The translations under genes were made by a program, and so were the position numbers. Shown one piece after another: positions 22,237-34,521 of a stretch of DNA of 64,000 nucleotides. Origin of the DNA: Owenia fusiformis (Eukaryota > Annelida > Polychaeta > Sabellida > Oweniidae); contig CAIIXF020000006.1 in assembly GCA_903813345.2 (NCBI GenBank), positions 11,476,348 to 11,540,347 of the forward strand. The letters run 5' to 3'. How positions within the stretch are numbered: the stretch's first letter is position 1; each line of letters opens with the position of its first letter. The notes under the pieces were generated by a model. The model worked only from the letters and a program-made list of their open reading frames with translations, did no database searches and was not told the origin of the DNA.

Positions 22237-25200
22237 GTAATTGTGCATTGCGTTTCTCCATGTGTTTTCTCTTGGAGAATGGCTTCAGAAACTTTCAAGG
22301 AACTCAAATCACAACAAAATATTCGGCAAGTATTTACTAGTTCGATAATGAGGGAAATGGTTGTATTTAGGTCACCATATAAATCAATGGAGAGTAGGAC
22401 CATAATTTGATAAGACCTCCTACCCTTTTACACCGGTTTCAAAATTTTCAAAACTTAGAAATTAATTCTGCCACTGCTGGGATATTCCCAAATCAACTCC
22501 CTCGATTAGAAAACGAGGAAAGGAGTGGTATCGATATGGAGAACATTTTGAACACACGTTTCTCTTAAACCAGTCATAAAAAATTCTAAAAATTTAACAC
22601 ATCGTCAATTTAATGGTCATCTTTTGAATGGTAACAATATAATTTGAAAAAATATATATATACTTTCATTTATATTGTTTTAGAAAACACATTAAACACT
22701 TGTTTTGTTCTTGGTATCAACATGTTTAGGTCTCTCAATATTGTAATTGTACAAAGGAAATTTTGGTTGATTTAAAAAAAGTATCTTGTTAATGAAATAA
22801 AAGGTTTATCTTGATTTTTATCTATTTTGGGGGGATTTTGTTTTAATTTTTTGAATACTTTTTTAAAATCAACCAAACATTCCTTTGTATAACTATAATA
22901 TTGAGAGGTCTAAAAACATATGCTATTTTGTTCCAACAAGGTTCGGAAAGACATTTTATTTCATTCTCAAGAATTGGTAGAAAGGAGCAAAAACAACTGC
23001 ACTAAAAAAACAAAAATGTTAACTAAAACAGTAATATAAAATATTTCTAAATAATTTTCGCATTAAATTGTTGTCAATCAGTCAACATTACATAACCGTG
23101 TTTTTACAGAATGTTTTCAATGATTGGTTTAAGAGAAAAACATTGTTGAATTCAGTTCTCCATATCGATACCCCTCCCTTTTCTAATGAAATGTATTTTC
23201 CTGGTTTCTTTGAGAAAGTTAAAATTGCAGTATAAGTTCGGCTGAAAACTCTCTAAAAACGTCATTTCTATTATATATTTCAATATTTCATTATATTGTG
23301 AAATATTGAATCTTGGGCCTTCGGTCCTTTATTCGAATTGTACTATTATATTTCATGAGACGTCGAGTATCCCAGTTGAATTAGGTGTTCGGATAGTCCA
23401 GGCTACGAGTGTCCGTCTCCAGGTGGTATCAAGAAATATCAGGTTTTGTGCACGGTGTTTTCTGATACATCGAGTATTTTTTCAGGATACTTCCGTTAAC
23501 GTTCCATATTCACATAAAATACGGGGCAAACTAAATGATCAATACTTTTTCGGAGCGTTATACATTTTTATTTCATCCTTTTACATTTACCTTTCTAGGG
23601 GAACCAGGGTTCACATGCTCCAATGGTCACATCCAAACAGAAACCAGAAGCTTCATTAATAAATCTTTTATACAGGTAGGTCAAAGTCAACACTTTTTGC
23701 TATTTATTTTTCAAACGGTTTCTTATACATTCACCCCTAACCATAGACGACGTACAGTGACAAAATATACCGTTTTACACTTTCGATGTACGGTGTCACT
23801 ATAAAGGGACAACAAGGCCTTTAGAGAGAAAATAGGGAAATTTTTACTTTTTCTGAACTATCAGGGCAACATTTGGCTTAAAATCTTCTTTGACATACCT
23901 ATTTTCTTAAAATGAATAGATAAACTATCAATTTTAGCATTAAGAAGTGTAAATTCAGTTCAAAGCTTCTATAAAGGTAGTCCCACTTATAGATTTCTAG
24001 GATCCACCACGTTGAAGAGGAATATTAGCTGTTAAATAATGTTCATTTCTGGGGGTTTCTTTGGAAATAATAAAAATATATGTTAGTCTTGATGAACTAA
24101 CCAAACTTAAATGTATTTTGACGTTGGATGGAACCTCTCCACTACTTGTTGCACCTTTAACTGATTTGAAGCAAAAACTATGATGTAGGTTTGATATAGC
24201 TTTTAAAAAACTTCTCATAAAAATATTTGACACTCTTAGGCGACAGGGGAAAAATGATCAAAGGAAATCTTTTAACGTAATCAGAAAGCACTCGTAAGCA
24301 CTCGTCACTGTACGTTGTCGATGGTTAGGCGTGAAATTATCGACTATTTCGGTTAGACACATGAGACAAGAGGTCAGACAAACGGATTTTCTTCATATAT
24401 AATAGACTCCACACTCCCCTACAATAGTTTAGCAACCGGAAACTCTCTTTTAGTATGCTATCCAAGGAAAACTTCCGGTTGACAACTTTCTGGAGGGGAG
24501 TGTATTCCATATGAACTTCCGGGTGCCAACTTTCTGGAGGGGAGTGTATTCCATATGAACTTCCGGGTGCCAACTTTCTGGAGGGGAGTGTATTCCATAT
24601 GAACTTCCGGTTCACAACTTTCTGGAGGGGAGTGTATTCCATATGAACTTCCGGGTGCCAACTTTCTGGAGGGGAGTGTATTCCATATGAACTTCCGGTT
24701 GCCAACTTTCTGGAGGGAAGTGTATTCCATATGAACTTCCGGTTGACAACTTTCTGGAGGGAAGTGTATTCCATATGAACTTCCGGTTGCCAACTTTCTG
24801 GAGGGAAGTGTATTCCATATGAACTTCCGGTTGACAACCTTTTGAGGGGGTGTATTCCATATGAATTGACATACTGTACATTTTTATTAGTATGAGTGAT
24901 ACAAGTTCGTATAATTAACGTTCGTCGATCAATGCCTATTTCTCAAAAATGACAAAATGGTTACTCAAAATAGCGCCCATGAGCATTATTAAAGAGTGAA
25001 AACAAAATTAGCCTTAAATCAGCCTTCCAATTAAATGTTAAGTGCGATGTCATTTTTTATCGACAAGAAGTACTCTATAAACCATTTAAAGGGTAGTACT
25101 CAGGGCGTTCATCAATCATTATGACGGGGAAATTAACTATTTGTGTATTTGCAGCACTTTCAAATGGGAACAATCAAATTTGAAAATAAAATTATTGAAG

Positions 25201-28200
25201 AAATTCTAGTCCTTCTGGATGAATTGGATGAACATACTTCGAAATATGGCCCTGATGCTAACAGTGGTGACGCATACGCAGAGAATGGACAAACTGACGA
25301 GGGGATTGATTTGTTGATGCCTTTGACAAAGTGCACGGCTAATATCATTAACAAGATTCTAATAGGACAGAGATTTGATTATGATGATGAAATGTTCATG
25401 GAGAGAGTAAAACGTAATTACAGGAACTTATATACTAGTATTATTTCCAAGTATGCATGTAAATTATAGAGCGCAGTAATTACTGTACATAGTATAAGTG
25501 ACTCGATCAACATGTTGGACTATACCTGTCTCCATACATGAATATGTAAAAGGTTCATGTGCAGTATGGCAAGTGATTTTAGACAGTCATATCTTTCACC
25601 ATGTGTACTTTCTGGCCATCAATACAGTGGTTTTTATTAAAACAATATATTTTCTTTCAAGTGAAGTCCCCATGATAGTAAAATTTCATTCTAACTCTGA
25701 AAAATTATGGATTAAGTTTCTTCTACACTATTTTAATGATTTCTGAAAACGGAGTGCGTATTGAAATCCGTTAAAGTTAAAAACCACATATCCCATGTTA
25801 TTTTCCCATAGGGAAAAATCGTGCTATCCATTGTTTTCAGCATAATTTTGGTCATCGAAAATTGATATCTTCAAAACTTTCAATACCATTCTACTTTTGA
25901 AGAAGTTTTAGACCTCTTGTTGAATAATCTTTTCATGCAATAAAATCCAGAAAAAGAAGATCCTCTTTTGAGTAAATAGGTTCAACATTTTGAAAAAAAT
26001 GTTGACATGTTGACAAATTTTCGAATTGTTCGAATGATATTTTTATCATCATGGGTACTTTACTTGAAAGAAAACATATTGTTTTAATAAAAAACACTGT
26101 ATTTATGCCCTGAAAGTATTCATGGTTCAATATATGACTGTCTAAAATCACTTGCCATACTGCACATGAACCTTAACGTGCTCTTGGATGAAGAAATGAA
26201 ATTATGAAATTATGTCCTGTGCAAAAATTATATTTTTTAATTTCGAGGTGCAAAAACAGTCGTCGCATAAAAATTGTTGTGGGATGTGACAATTTCTAGA
26301 TAATCAAATTCACTCAAAAATTCTTATATACTTTTGATTTAAAAGGAAAGTGTCAGAAATGATTTTCTGTTTTAGTTTTTGAACAAGATATGCTATTTGT
26401 TCAGAAGGCCCAGATTCTGAACATATATCCATCGTTGCGCTTCCTTCCCATTGATGTCTTTGGCTTACAAGATTTTAAGCAGCACCAATTGCAAAACGAA
26501 CGATTTTGGGAGAAATTGATTAATGAAAATAAGGAAAAGGATAGTCTTATGAAACTGTGGATTCAGAAAACAAAAGAAAATTCCGGGAGTGACGTTTTCA
26601 ACAGTAAGATACATGTTTAAACATATATTTTCAGAAAAAAATATTTTTACAAATAGTATTCAATATTTAACTTCTATCTATGATGTATTTTAGGTTACTT
26701 TTAAAGTATAACAGTATCAGTCACCGTATTGAGGGTTCCATAATCGTATTGTTCGTCCGGGGAAAATAAATTCAAAATATAGAGCAAAGCTTACTAATCG
26801 AAACATTCATAACATCGATCGGCCTATATTCAGCTTAATAGTCATGCCTGAATACGAGGCCCGATCAAAAAGTTTCTTATCAAATGCTCTCATTTTTGTT
26901 TTGTTTTGGCCGTAAGATGACATAAATCATGTTTTAATTGATTAAAATTTACACAAAATATAGAGTTTATGTATTCGAAATCAGGGAGAGTGGAGCAACT
27001 GTTTCACTTTCTGTATTAAGGTTGATTTGATACGTATATATGTAAGGGGCATATGAAGACTCATTACATGCCGTAGTGCCTTCAAAATAATTTCTTCCGA
27101 ATGAAATACACTTCCTGCATCTACCTGTCTACTGACATGATATTTCAATACATGAAGGAGCTATGTCATTAGAATCAGGTATTTTGTTGAGTTGCTTTTA
27201 AAGTCTTCGATTATTGATTTCTTGTCGTCAACGCTCAATCCACGGAGAGGCTTTATTGTCTCATGAAACAAATAGTAACCACATGATGCAAGCATGTCAC
27301 TCATGAACATATTCACGAGACACGACCCATTTAAATACATTCTGTATTTTCTGTAGTGTATGCGTATTTTACACAAAATTGAATGTCTATACGCTGTTTT
27401 ACTCTTATAAGTAGATTGTTTCACTCATTTTAGAAATTAGCCATGAACAAATTTGCTGAATTGAATCCGGCGAACAAAGAACTTTGTTGATGACCCTCCT
27501 ACACAGATTTCTTTTTGAATTGACAAATTGATTTCAAGGAAAGTTGCTACTGGAGCTTACATCCTCATGAAGTGTTACAGTGTCCATTGCATTTTTAAAA
27601 ATGCCCTGCCTGGGTTGCAATAAGCAAACATGGAATCATGTCTTGCTATCACAAGGACAAGCAGACCGTTATATTCAAATTCTTATAAGCTTTGGAGATC
27701 GCTATGCACCAGAAGGGGTATTCAAAGAGATAGGCAATGGTTTTAACAAGACGGTGCCATCTCTTCGACACTGCAAATGATTTGCTGGAATGGCTTGAGC
27801 AATATGCTTTAGTAGTCAGCTCATCAGTCGCAGAGGCAAAAGATATGGGCAGCTCAGTCACTAGTTCAAGACAAGTTAAACCCAATACCACGGCTTTCAT
27901 TTATAATCTGAGTGTTCTTGTTGCCATGGTTGGGTTTAACTTCCGTGCTATGCTTTCATTGGTTGCAAATTCTCACGATCAGTTATTAATAAAACGCGCA
28001 TAGAATTCAATGCGCTGCCATAGGCCATCATTAAAATATTTTGCATCAAGGGCCGAATAGGCACGGATGTTAAACCTAGGGCGGGCCACAAGAAATGTCA
28101 GATAAGAAACAAGGCCCAGACTAGGTTTAACTTGTTGAACTACTCAGTTACAAGATCTCAATCCCCCAGATTTTTATCCGTGGGGATATCTCAATGTGTA

Positions 28201-29583
28201 TGCTTACTGACAATTGATCTTGGGTGGGCAATAACTACCCAAATTCGTGGCATCCATGTTGGTATTGGTAGGAGGGTCATCAACAACTTCGTTCGCCGCA
28301 TTTAATTGTGCACAAAGGCTCACTTGGAGCATGTTTTGTAAAGAATTGTATTTCTTGACTCAATAGGTAAATTATCATCAAAATTCACACTAAATAGGCC
28401 AAATAATTTTCGGATTTCAAAGCAGAATATGCAAAATGACTGAGTTATTCAACTTTTCTTCAGTCCTGTTTTTGGACACCCTGTACAAATATGTATGTCA
28501 GGTATGTGACTGCTTTAAGAGATAAGAGGATCAGTCTTAAAATACTGCTGCCCCATCCTCCCTTAAATTTGCAACATCTAGTAATAAAAATGAGATCATT
28601 TGGTAAGAAACTTTCTGATCGGGCCACGTAGATGTCAATATGTTTAGAAGAAAATATCTGTTATGATACCGCTATGCATCTAGTTATATAAATAGTGTTA
28701 TTTTTTATGCAGTGAACCGTCTTAGGTTTGTTTTTGGAGACGTTTTCAGTGGAAGCACTGAAACTGTGAAGTCTGTCGTTGATATTACAATTGCCTACCT
28801 GCTTCACTATCCAGATGTACAGACGAAGGTAAAAACATTCCCGTAGTGGGTTTCTAAAATGGTGTTAGCGTTTCATATGACATAACACATATGGTCCCTG
28901 ATTATTTTTGATTTTAGATACACGAGCAGATAGATGAGGAGATAGGTAGAGACCGTCTTCCTACATTATCTGATAGGGAGAATCTGCGCTACGTGGAGGC
29001 CGTTTACTACGAGGTGATGCGCCTAAAGCCACCAGTCCCGCTCTCAGTTCCACATGTATGTACTGAAGACACCACTATCGCAGGATACGACATACCAAGT
29101 GGAACAATTGTTATGCCAAACATTTACGCTGCACATCGGGACCCAAACGTTTGGGCGAATCCGGAGAAATTTGACCCGAAGCGGTTCATTGATGAGAACG
29201 GACAATTCAAAGATCTTCACAGAATGATAGCGTTTTCTATGGGTGAGTAATGTGAGTTAAGAGAACATTACCCTTAACGGCATTCTCAAGAAACCAAAGT
29301 TTCACAAAAATTAAGGCAGCCATTTTGGATTTTCCATGTAGGCCGTCATATTATAACATGGTCCGAATGAGTATAAGTCACGTAATGCAAAATTATTTCA
29401 GGTAAACGAGTGTGTCCGGGTGAAGCTGTTGCTAGGATGAAGCTCTTTCTTTTATTCACTGCTCTTCTACAACGGTACAAGTTCTCAGTGCCCCCTGGTG
29501 TAGAATTACCTGACCTGAATTGTGAAGTGGGCTTGACACTAACGCTTAAACGTTACAAGGTCTGCATTACTAGAAGATATTGA
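21909..29583 (+). CDS. Cytochrome P450 (CYP2 clan), copy B, complete
   Basis: The only complete P450 of the window. Seven exons (21909-22236, 23599-23675, 25155-25437, 26376-26603, 28713-28828, 28918-29242, 29402-29583) sum to 1539 nt, 512 aa, the normal size. Residues 1-21 form an ER membrane anchor, and a proline-rich hinge LPPGLPALPVIG follows at about 27-38. Helix C has Gln122 where Trp is usual, with Arg126 kept. Later landmarks are the I-helix GSTET, ExxR at 376-379, FDPKRF at 429-434 and the heme ligand Cys457 in FSMGKRVCPGE. All introns are GT-AG. The start is set by the anchor, an A at -3 and a TATA box upstream. The substrate is unknown, so no CYP number is given. It faces a truncated PPIL3 tail to tail. 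Confidence 0.93.
22237..23598 (+). other. P450 copy B intron 1
   Basis: No coding exon. Shares its last 840 bases with the left edge of the window. Confidence 0.7.
23599..23675 (+). CDS. P450 copy B exon 2
   Basis: As copy A exon 2 but with a Leu-to-Phe change near the end (NKSFIQ). It also lacks the helix C Trp. Confidence 0.82.
24470..24865. repeat. 45-bp minisatellite in P450 copy B intron 2
   Basis: About 9 units of the family seen at 1704-2652, more uniform and mostly of the full 45-bp type. Confidence 0.95.
25155..25437 (+). CDS. P450 copy B exon 3
   Basis: Acceptor TATTTGCAG. Same protein as copy A exon 3. Intron 3 here has the empty site of the copy A foldback element (CATAGTATAAG at about 25487-25497). 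Confidence 0.82.
25550..26174. mobile_element. Foldback element in P450 copy B intron 3
   Basis: Same insertion as at 4161-4787, two bases shorter, so it predates the A/B duplication. Confidence 0.75.
26376..26603 (+). CDS. P450 copy B exon 4
   Basis: Identical in protein to copy A exon 4; acceptor TTTTAG, donor GTAAGA. Confidence 0.9.
27458..28493 (+). mobile_element. Decayed Tc1/mariner-superfamily transposon, P450 copy B intron 4
   Basis: Same insertion as 6058-7071. One frame stays open for 88 codons and shows TANDLLEWLEQY. A nested MITE lies at 27864-28140. Confidence 0.8.
27864..28140. mobile_element. 277-bp nested MITE (copy B)
   Basis: Same nested insertion as in copy A, flanked by TA. 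The left end reads GTTCAAGACAAGTTAAACC, two bases longer than in A. Confidence 0.82.
28713..28828 (+). CDS. P450 copy B exon 5 (I-helix)
   Basis: FVFGDVFSGSTETVKSVVDI as in copy A; junctions intact. Confidence 0.93.
28918..29242 (+). CDS. P450 copy B exon 6
   Basis: Holds EVMR (ExxR), HRDPNVWANPEKFDPKRF and the start of the heme loop. Confidence 0.95.
29402..29583 (+). CDS. P450 copy B exon 7
   Basis: Heme Cys in KRVCPGE; ends TRRY, then TGA. Confidence 0.95.
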
Positions 29584-30329
29584 AAAACATTTTATCTATT
29601 GTCACTGGACAATTACTATTAGTGGAGTCAGTTAGCACTTCAATTGAACGTTCTTTATATAAAGCACCATTTTTTGACCACAAAGTACCACTTAACATAT
29701 ATTTTTGATATCTACCGAAGTGGTAATAAATCAATCGTCAGACATACACCTCACTTCAATCAATTATAATCTGGTTAAGTACGGTTAGAGAATTTATTTC
29801 TGTTTTTTCAATTAAGCTTAAAACAGACCCATGTAATTAAGAGTTTGAATGTTTATTATAAAATTCAACTGTTTATTTAGTAAGTTACGTATAAAGTAAA
29901 TTATCCTCTCGTTTATAAATTAACAGATTACAATCTGTCTGTAAATCTCTCGTCAGTACCTATACAAGGTGAGTCAAATCATGAGCCAGAAACCGAAAAA
30001 AGTTCTAGAGAGTGTGTGCCAGAGAGGCAATTATTGCTTCACATAACCTACAGTATCTTAATTTACAAGGTTTCATAGCTTGGACAACTTAGCTTGGACA
30101 ACTTCACTTATGGTTCTCTCTAAGCAAACATATCATCTAAACCCCAGTTGTTTTCTTTCTAAAATACAAAATTTTGGCACATGAAAGTTAATATTAGACC
30201 AATCAGAGGGAGAAGAAACACGTTACAGCTAGCTAGAAACTGAATGGAAACTTTCCAGATGACAAAATGGCCTGCCTGCATACAGTTGAAATATGTTTCT
30301 TTTTATAAAGTTGTTTTGAAATGAGTTAA

Positions 30330-30441
30330 AAGGATTTAAGCACTGACCTCAATGCTTTATAAAATATATCACTCGTGACTATCCACTTGTGATATATTTC
30401 ACAAACAAAGTGACAAAGCGTCGAGTTCAGTGCTTAAATCC
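30330..30441. mobile_element. Palindromic MITE downstream of P450 B
   Basis: Counterpart of 8987-9100. Confidence 0.75.
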
Positions 30442-30480
30442 ATAAGCCTTCCAAAAATAAATAGTGAACTTTTTGCTTAA

Positions 30481-31285
30481 AGGCCCCATGTAAAGTTTAA
30501 ACCACTTTGGCTTATATTGTAGTCTTACCCAATGTTATCAAAGTGTGATATGTGAAACTTTTTTTTTTAATTTGTTCCAAAATTTGTGAATTTATTTAAA
30601 ACCAACTTTAAGAGGTCACTCATATATTTTAATTAGCCACAATTCATACCAATGCATAGCATACATTCTCCCATGTTTTTTGCCGAAAACATTAAGAAAA
30701 TCGGTTGATAAACAAGCGAGAAATGAACTTGTCAGTGCATGAAAATGGTTCTGAGAAAAATGCATTTCAAAATTTTAGTTCTCATAGAAACCAATGGTAC
30801 AATGATATCTAAAACATAATTATTCTTCCTTTTAATCTGGTTAGACAATCAACATTGGTTTTTATGAAAGTCTAGCATATTTAGAAAAGATTGACATCGA
30901 AAAAAAAAATTCAATTTTTTTCAAAAAGTTTTTGTTACCTTAGTGACATCACTAATGTTTCAAAATATTTTTGATAAGCTAAAACATTGAAGTGGCCCAT
31001 TAAATATGACATTTTATTATTGAAATAGTGTGTCTTTTGTTCAATCTTTGCATTGGTGTTAAAAATATAATATTTTTTGAAATGCATTAAGAAATATTTG
31101 ATGATTAAGAAATTTCAACTTTTTTTGAAAAATGGCGGGAAATTTGAATATTTGAGAAATGAAATGCTCACAACTTTTTTTTCAAAAAAAATTTTTTGTT
31201 CAAAATTCTTTAAAATCACTTTTTAAGTCCTGACAAATAGTAAATGAATGATAAAAAAATATTTTCAAACTTTAGACGGGGACTT
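30481..31285. mobile_element. 805-bp MITE with TAA target duplication
   Basis: Ends AGGCCCCATGTAAAGTTT and the inverse of AAGTCCCCGTCTAAAGTTT, flanked by TAA (30478-30480, 31286-31288). Copies A and C have the empty site GCCTAACAAAG. A 3-bp TAA duplication suggests the PIF/Harbinger superfamily. No coding capacity. Confidence 0.82.
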
Positions 31286-31747
31286 TAACAAAGATTGAGT
31301 TCAAGATAATGTACATGTACATGCTATTGTCTAATACATGTATTTTCTTTAAAAGTACACAAATGGCGCATCCAAATTAGTATATTTGGTAACAACTTTG
31401 AATTTCGTTCTAGATAGCGCTGCTCCTATGCAAATAATTTGATTTGATGTTTCTTTAGGAAAGCATCATCAACACTCTTTGAGTTAAAAACAATCCTTCG
31501 ATTTATCCTTACCCGGGTAGAATATGATTGATCAAAATCCAGTTACCAAATCAAATAGTGGTCACCAAACTGCATGTTTTCATAAGTAGCTGATATTTAA
31601 CACATACTAAAACCCATTAAAGGCCATGTGACAGCTACTTATCATCACCAAAACTGTATATTTCTCCTATCTGAATGTACTAGGCTCTGACACTCAGAAT
31701 AAATATACATGTACTGTTCCAGTAAAGTGTCTATTATTGATAATGTA

Positions 31748-31874
31748 TCACCCTGCTATAGGGTTAGCATGTATGGTGATGTCTCTGATTCTGATTTCAT
31801 TCAAAGGTCTGTAGCTTTTCTCATTTACTGGCTGTTTTTCTAATTCATCTAATGTGTCAAAGCCATCAATAACT
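31748..31874 (-). CDS. PPIL3: PPIL3 copy B exon 6 (last)
   Basis: Open to the stop after HANPIAG. One conservative codon differs from A and C (ISEIRD-type region). Confidence 0.88.
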
Positions 31875-32194
31875 CTGAAAGAAAAATACATAATTATTAA
31901 ATCATTTTATTAGTGTACATAATGCATAAAGCAGAGACAACTGCTGTTAAAAATGTCAAATTACTGTACATTACCTACTCTTTATTAATCTTTGTCTGAT
32001 GCTTTCACTTTTTAATTAGTTTGTATAAAATTGTGAATGTAACTCTCTTCTTATTAAGAGGCAAATAAATTATACATACATATTGCCATTTGCATCTCCA
32101 GTCTAGCAATCTGAATATTCAAATTTTAAGTTCATAAAGATGTTTACATAACATTTATTATTTTATACATTTATTATTTTGATCTAATGGCGCC

Positions 32195-32621
32195 ATTTTC
32201 ACTGTTCACATTTGCAACTGCTCCGTCACAGCGGACAAAAAAATTAAACATTATTTTTTATAAAAGAATTGAAAAGACCAAATACATCAACATCTCATTT
32301 ATACCTTCATATTTATGCTGAAACCATGTGTAAATAGTATCGTGTCACTATATCGTGCCATTAGAAAGTTAAACAAGAAATGGTACATTTTGAAGTATGA
32401 TACTCCGGCGCCATTTTCAATAGCTTTTGTTCCCAGCGTAATTGGACTTCAAACAGAAGTGAAAGTTACCCGCAAATGATATATCCATTGCATTGAGTAA
32501 GTAATTTTGTATGGTATAACGAAACATATGAGTTAAAAAATAAATCGTGAAGTATTCTTAGTGTTTTTATGAAAAATAGCATGCTCCGTCACAGCGACAA
32601 ATATTTCGATACCAGCCTGTG
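32195..32621. mobile_element. Half copy of the foldback transposon
   Basis: Matches the right arm of 3270-4102, from GCAACTGCTCCGTCACAGCG to GATACCAGCCTGTG. Only one arm is present, joined directly to the 33-bp array region of PPIL3 intron 5. Confidence 0.85.
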
Positions 32622-32626
32622 TAAAT

Positions 32627-33304
32627 AAGCTTTACTTACTAAACAAATATGGTGCATTTTAGCTTTACTTACTTCCCAAATATGGTGTATTTTAGCTTTG
32701 CTTACTTCCCAAATATGGTGCATTTTGGCTTCACCTTCTTCCCAAATATGGTGTATTTTAGCTTTATTTCCTTCCCAAATATGGTGTATTTTAGCTTTAC
32801 TTATATAACTTCCCAAATATGGTGTATTTTAGCTTAACTTCCTTCCCAAATATGGTGTATTTTAGCTTTACTTCCTTCCCAAATATGGTGTATTTTAGCT
32901 TTACTTCCTTCTCAAATATGGTGTATTTTAGCTTTACTTACTTTCCAAATATGGTGTATTTTAGCTTTATTTACTTCCCAAATATGGTGTATTTTAGCTT
33001 TACTTACTTTCCAAATATGGTGCATTTTAGCTTTATTTACTTCCCAAATATGGTATATTTCAGCTTTATTTACTTCCCAAATATGGTGTATTTTAGCTTT
33101 ACTTACTTCCCAAATATGATCTAGTTCATTTTTACTTACTTTCCAAATATGGTGTATTTCAGCTTTACTTACTTCCCAAATATGGTGTACTTTAGCTTCA
33201 GATACTTCCCAAATATGGTGTATTCTCGAATTACTTACTTCCCAAATGTGGTGTACTTTAGCTTTACTTACTTCCCAAATATGGTGTATTCTAGATTTAC
33301 TTAC
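32627..33304 (-). repeat. 33-bp array from the PPIL3 exon 5 end, copy B (about 20 units)
   Basis: The longest of the three arrays. On - strand each unit brings ATTTGGGAA followed by GTAAGTAAAGC, i.e. the exon 5 end with its donor. Some units differ at single bases. Unit length divisible by 3 explains the open frames here. Confidence 0.95.
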
Positions 33305-33423
33305 TTCCCAAATATGGTGTATTTCAAATCAAGAGATGTCTGCTTAGCATATGTTATGAAAAACTGAGAGCCATTTTTGTTGGGACCATTATTTGCCATG
33401 GAAACTATTCCTCGTTTATCATG
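33305..33423 (-). CDS. PPIL3: PPIL3 copy B exon 5
   Basis: [28 protein letters not shown], donor GTAAGT. Intact. Confidence 0.9.
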
Positions 33424-33999
33424 CTGAAAAGAGTAGAGAAAATTAAAATAAAATATAGTAAGAGAATGACAGATGCTTGAAATGTTCATTTTGCTGTTGG
33501 TAATTCGAGTAAGTCAAACAATGACATGAAAATAAGGAACTTACAGTTGTCCAAACTTTAATATTTGATATGCATGTACCTTGTGTGTGATTGTACTTTA
33601 GCTTATGAAATAAATAAATAAAATTTATGCGTAGAATTTAATGTTAAGCTTTACATGTATGTTTTTAATTTTAACTGTTCTATACCTTCACCATAACTTC
33701 CAACCCCATTGCACTTTGGATACAGCCAAAGGAAATACCATCTTCTTGCATAGGGACTCTTTAAATATGTAGTCCCTTAATCAATTTCTATTTCAAGCTG
33801 AGCATGAACCATGTGAGATTAAGTCTCAAAGGCCAAAACACAAAAAAGTATTAAAACTGTTCGTAAAAAGTTTTGGACAAATTATATTTGTTAATGAATT
33901 GGCAATAAAACACCACTTTTGTTCTTGAATTCTTAAAGTCTACATTACATGGCATATAATCTTCCAGTGACGCTACGCTACATAACAGAACTTCACTGA

Positions 34000-34042
34000 T
34001 CAAACTTTTTGCCATTGATACTGTCTCCTCCTTTACCAGTGC
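34000..34042 (-). pseudogene. PPIL3: PPIL3 copy B exon 4 remnant
   Basis: Only [15 protein letters not shown] is left. About 36 bases covering the exon end and donor are deleted compared with copy C. Confidence 0.8.
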
Positions 34043-34193
34043 CTGAAATGTAATATAATATCATGAATAAAATGGCAACACTTCAGCGATCATGTGTTAC
34101 ACATACATGTATATCGTATTAGAATGTATATCTAATTGTTTGGCAGTACCTGTGGAAAGTTACAAACGGGATACTAACTTTTTAAATGAAATA

Positions 34194-34322
34194 CAAAGAC
34201 CTCGATTTTATGATTTATGTCAAATATATGACTTCAAATTTTATTCTGGCCATTTAACAATGAACAGAATGAAATTCTCTGTCATTTATTACGCCATATA
34301 AATCATAAAATCTCGGTCTTTA
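34194..34322. mobile_element. About 130-bp MITE, PPIL3 B intron 3
   Basis: Terminal inverted repeats AAAGACCTCGATTTTATGAT. Also in copy C; only a remnant in copy A. Confidence 0.7.
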
Positions 34323-34521
34323 TTCCTTAAACAAATGATTGTGTGGAAAAATTATCATTTAAATGGTAAAATGTAATTTTTTCGATTATTTAGCTTTGAT
34401 TATCAATTATCATTAATACCTCAATATGGATCTTTCTATTTTGAACTCAAATGAGAATCAGATCTAGCGAGCAAGAAAACAAAAAATTGTTTCAATTTCA
34501 GATTGCTTTTACTAACATATA

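Noticed and set aside
32819-33367. ORFs with repeated [11 protein letters not shown]
   Set aside because: Antisense reading of the 33-bp donor array in PPIL3 intron 5.
34092-34301. 69-codon ORF in PPIL3 B intron 3 (also at 50212)
   Set aside because: Runs across the small MITE; no splice context or family.
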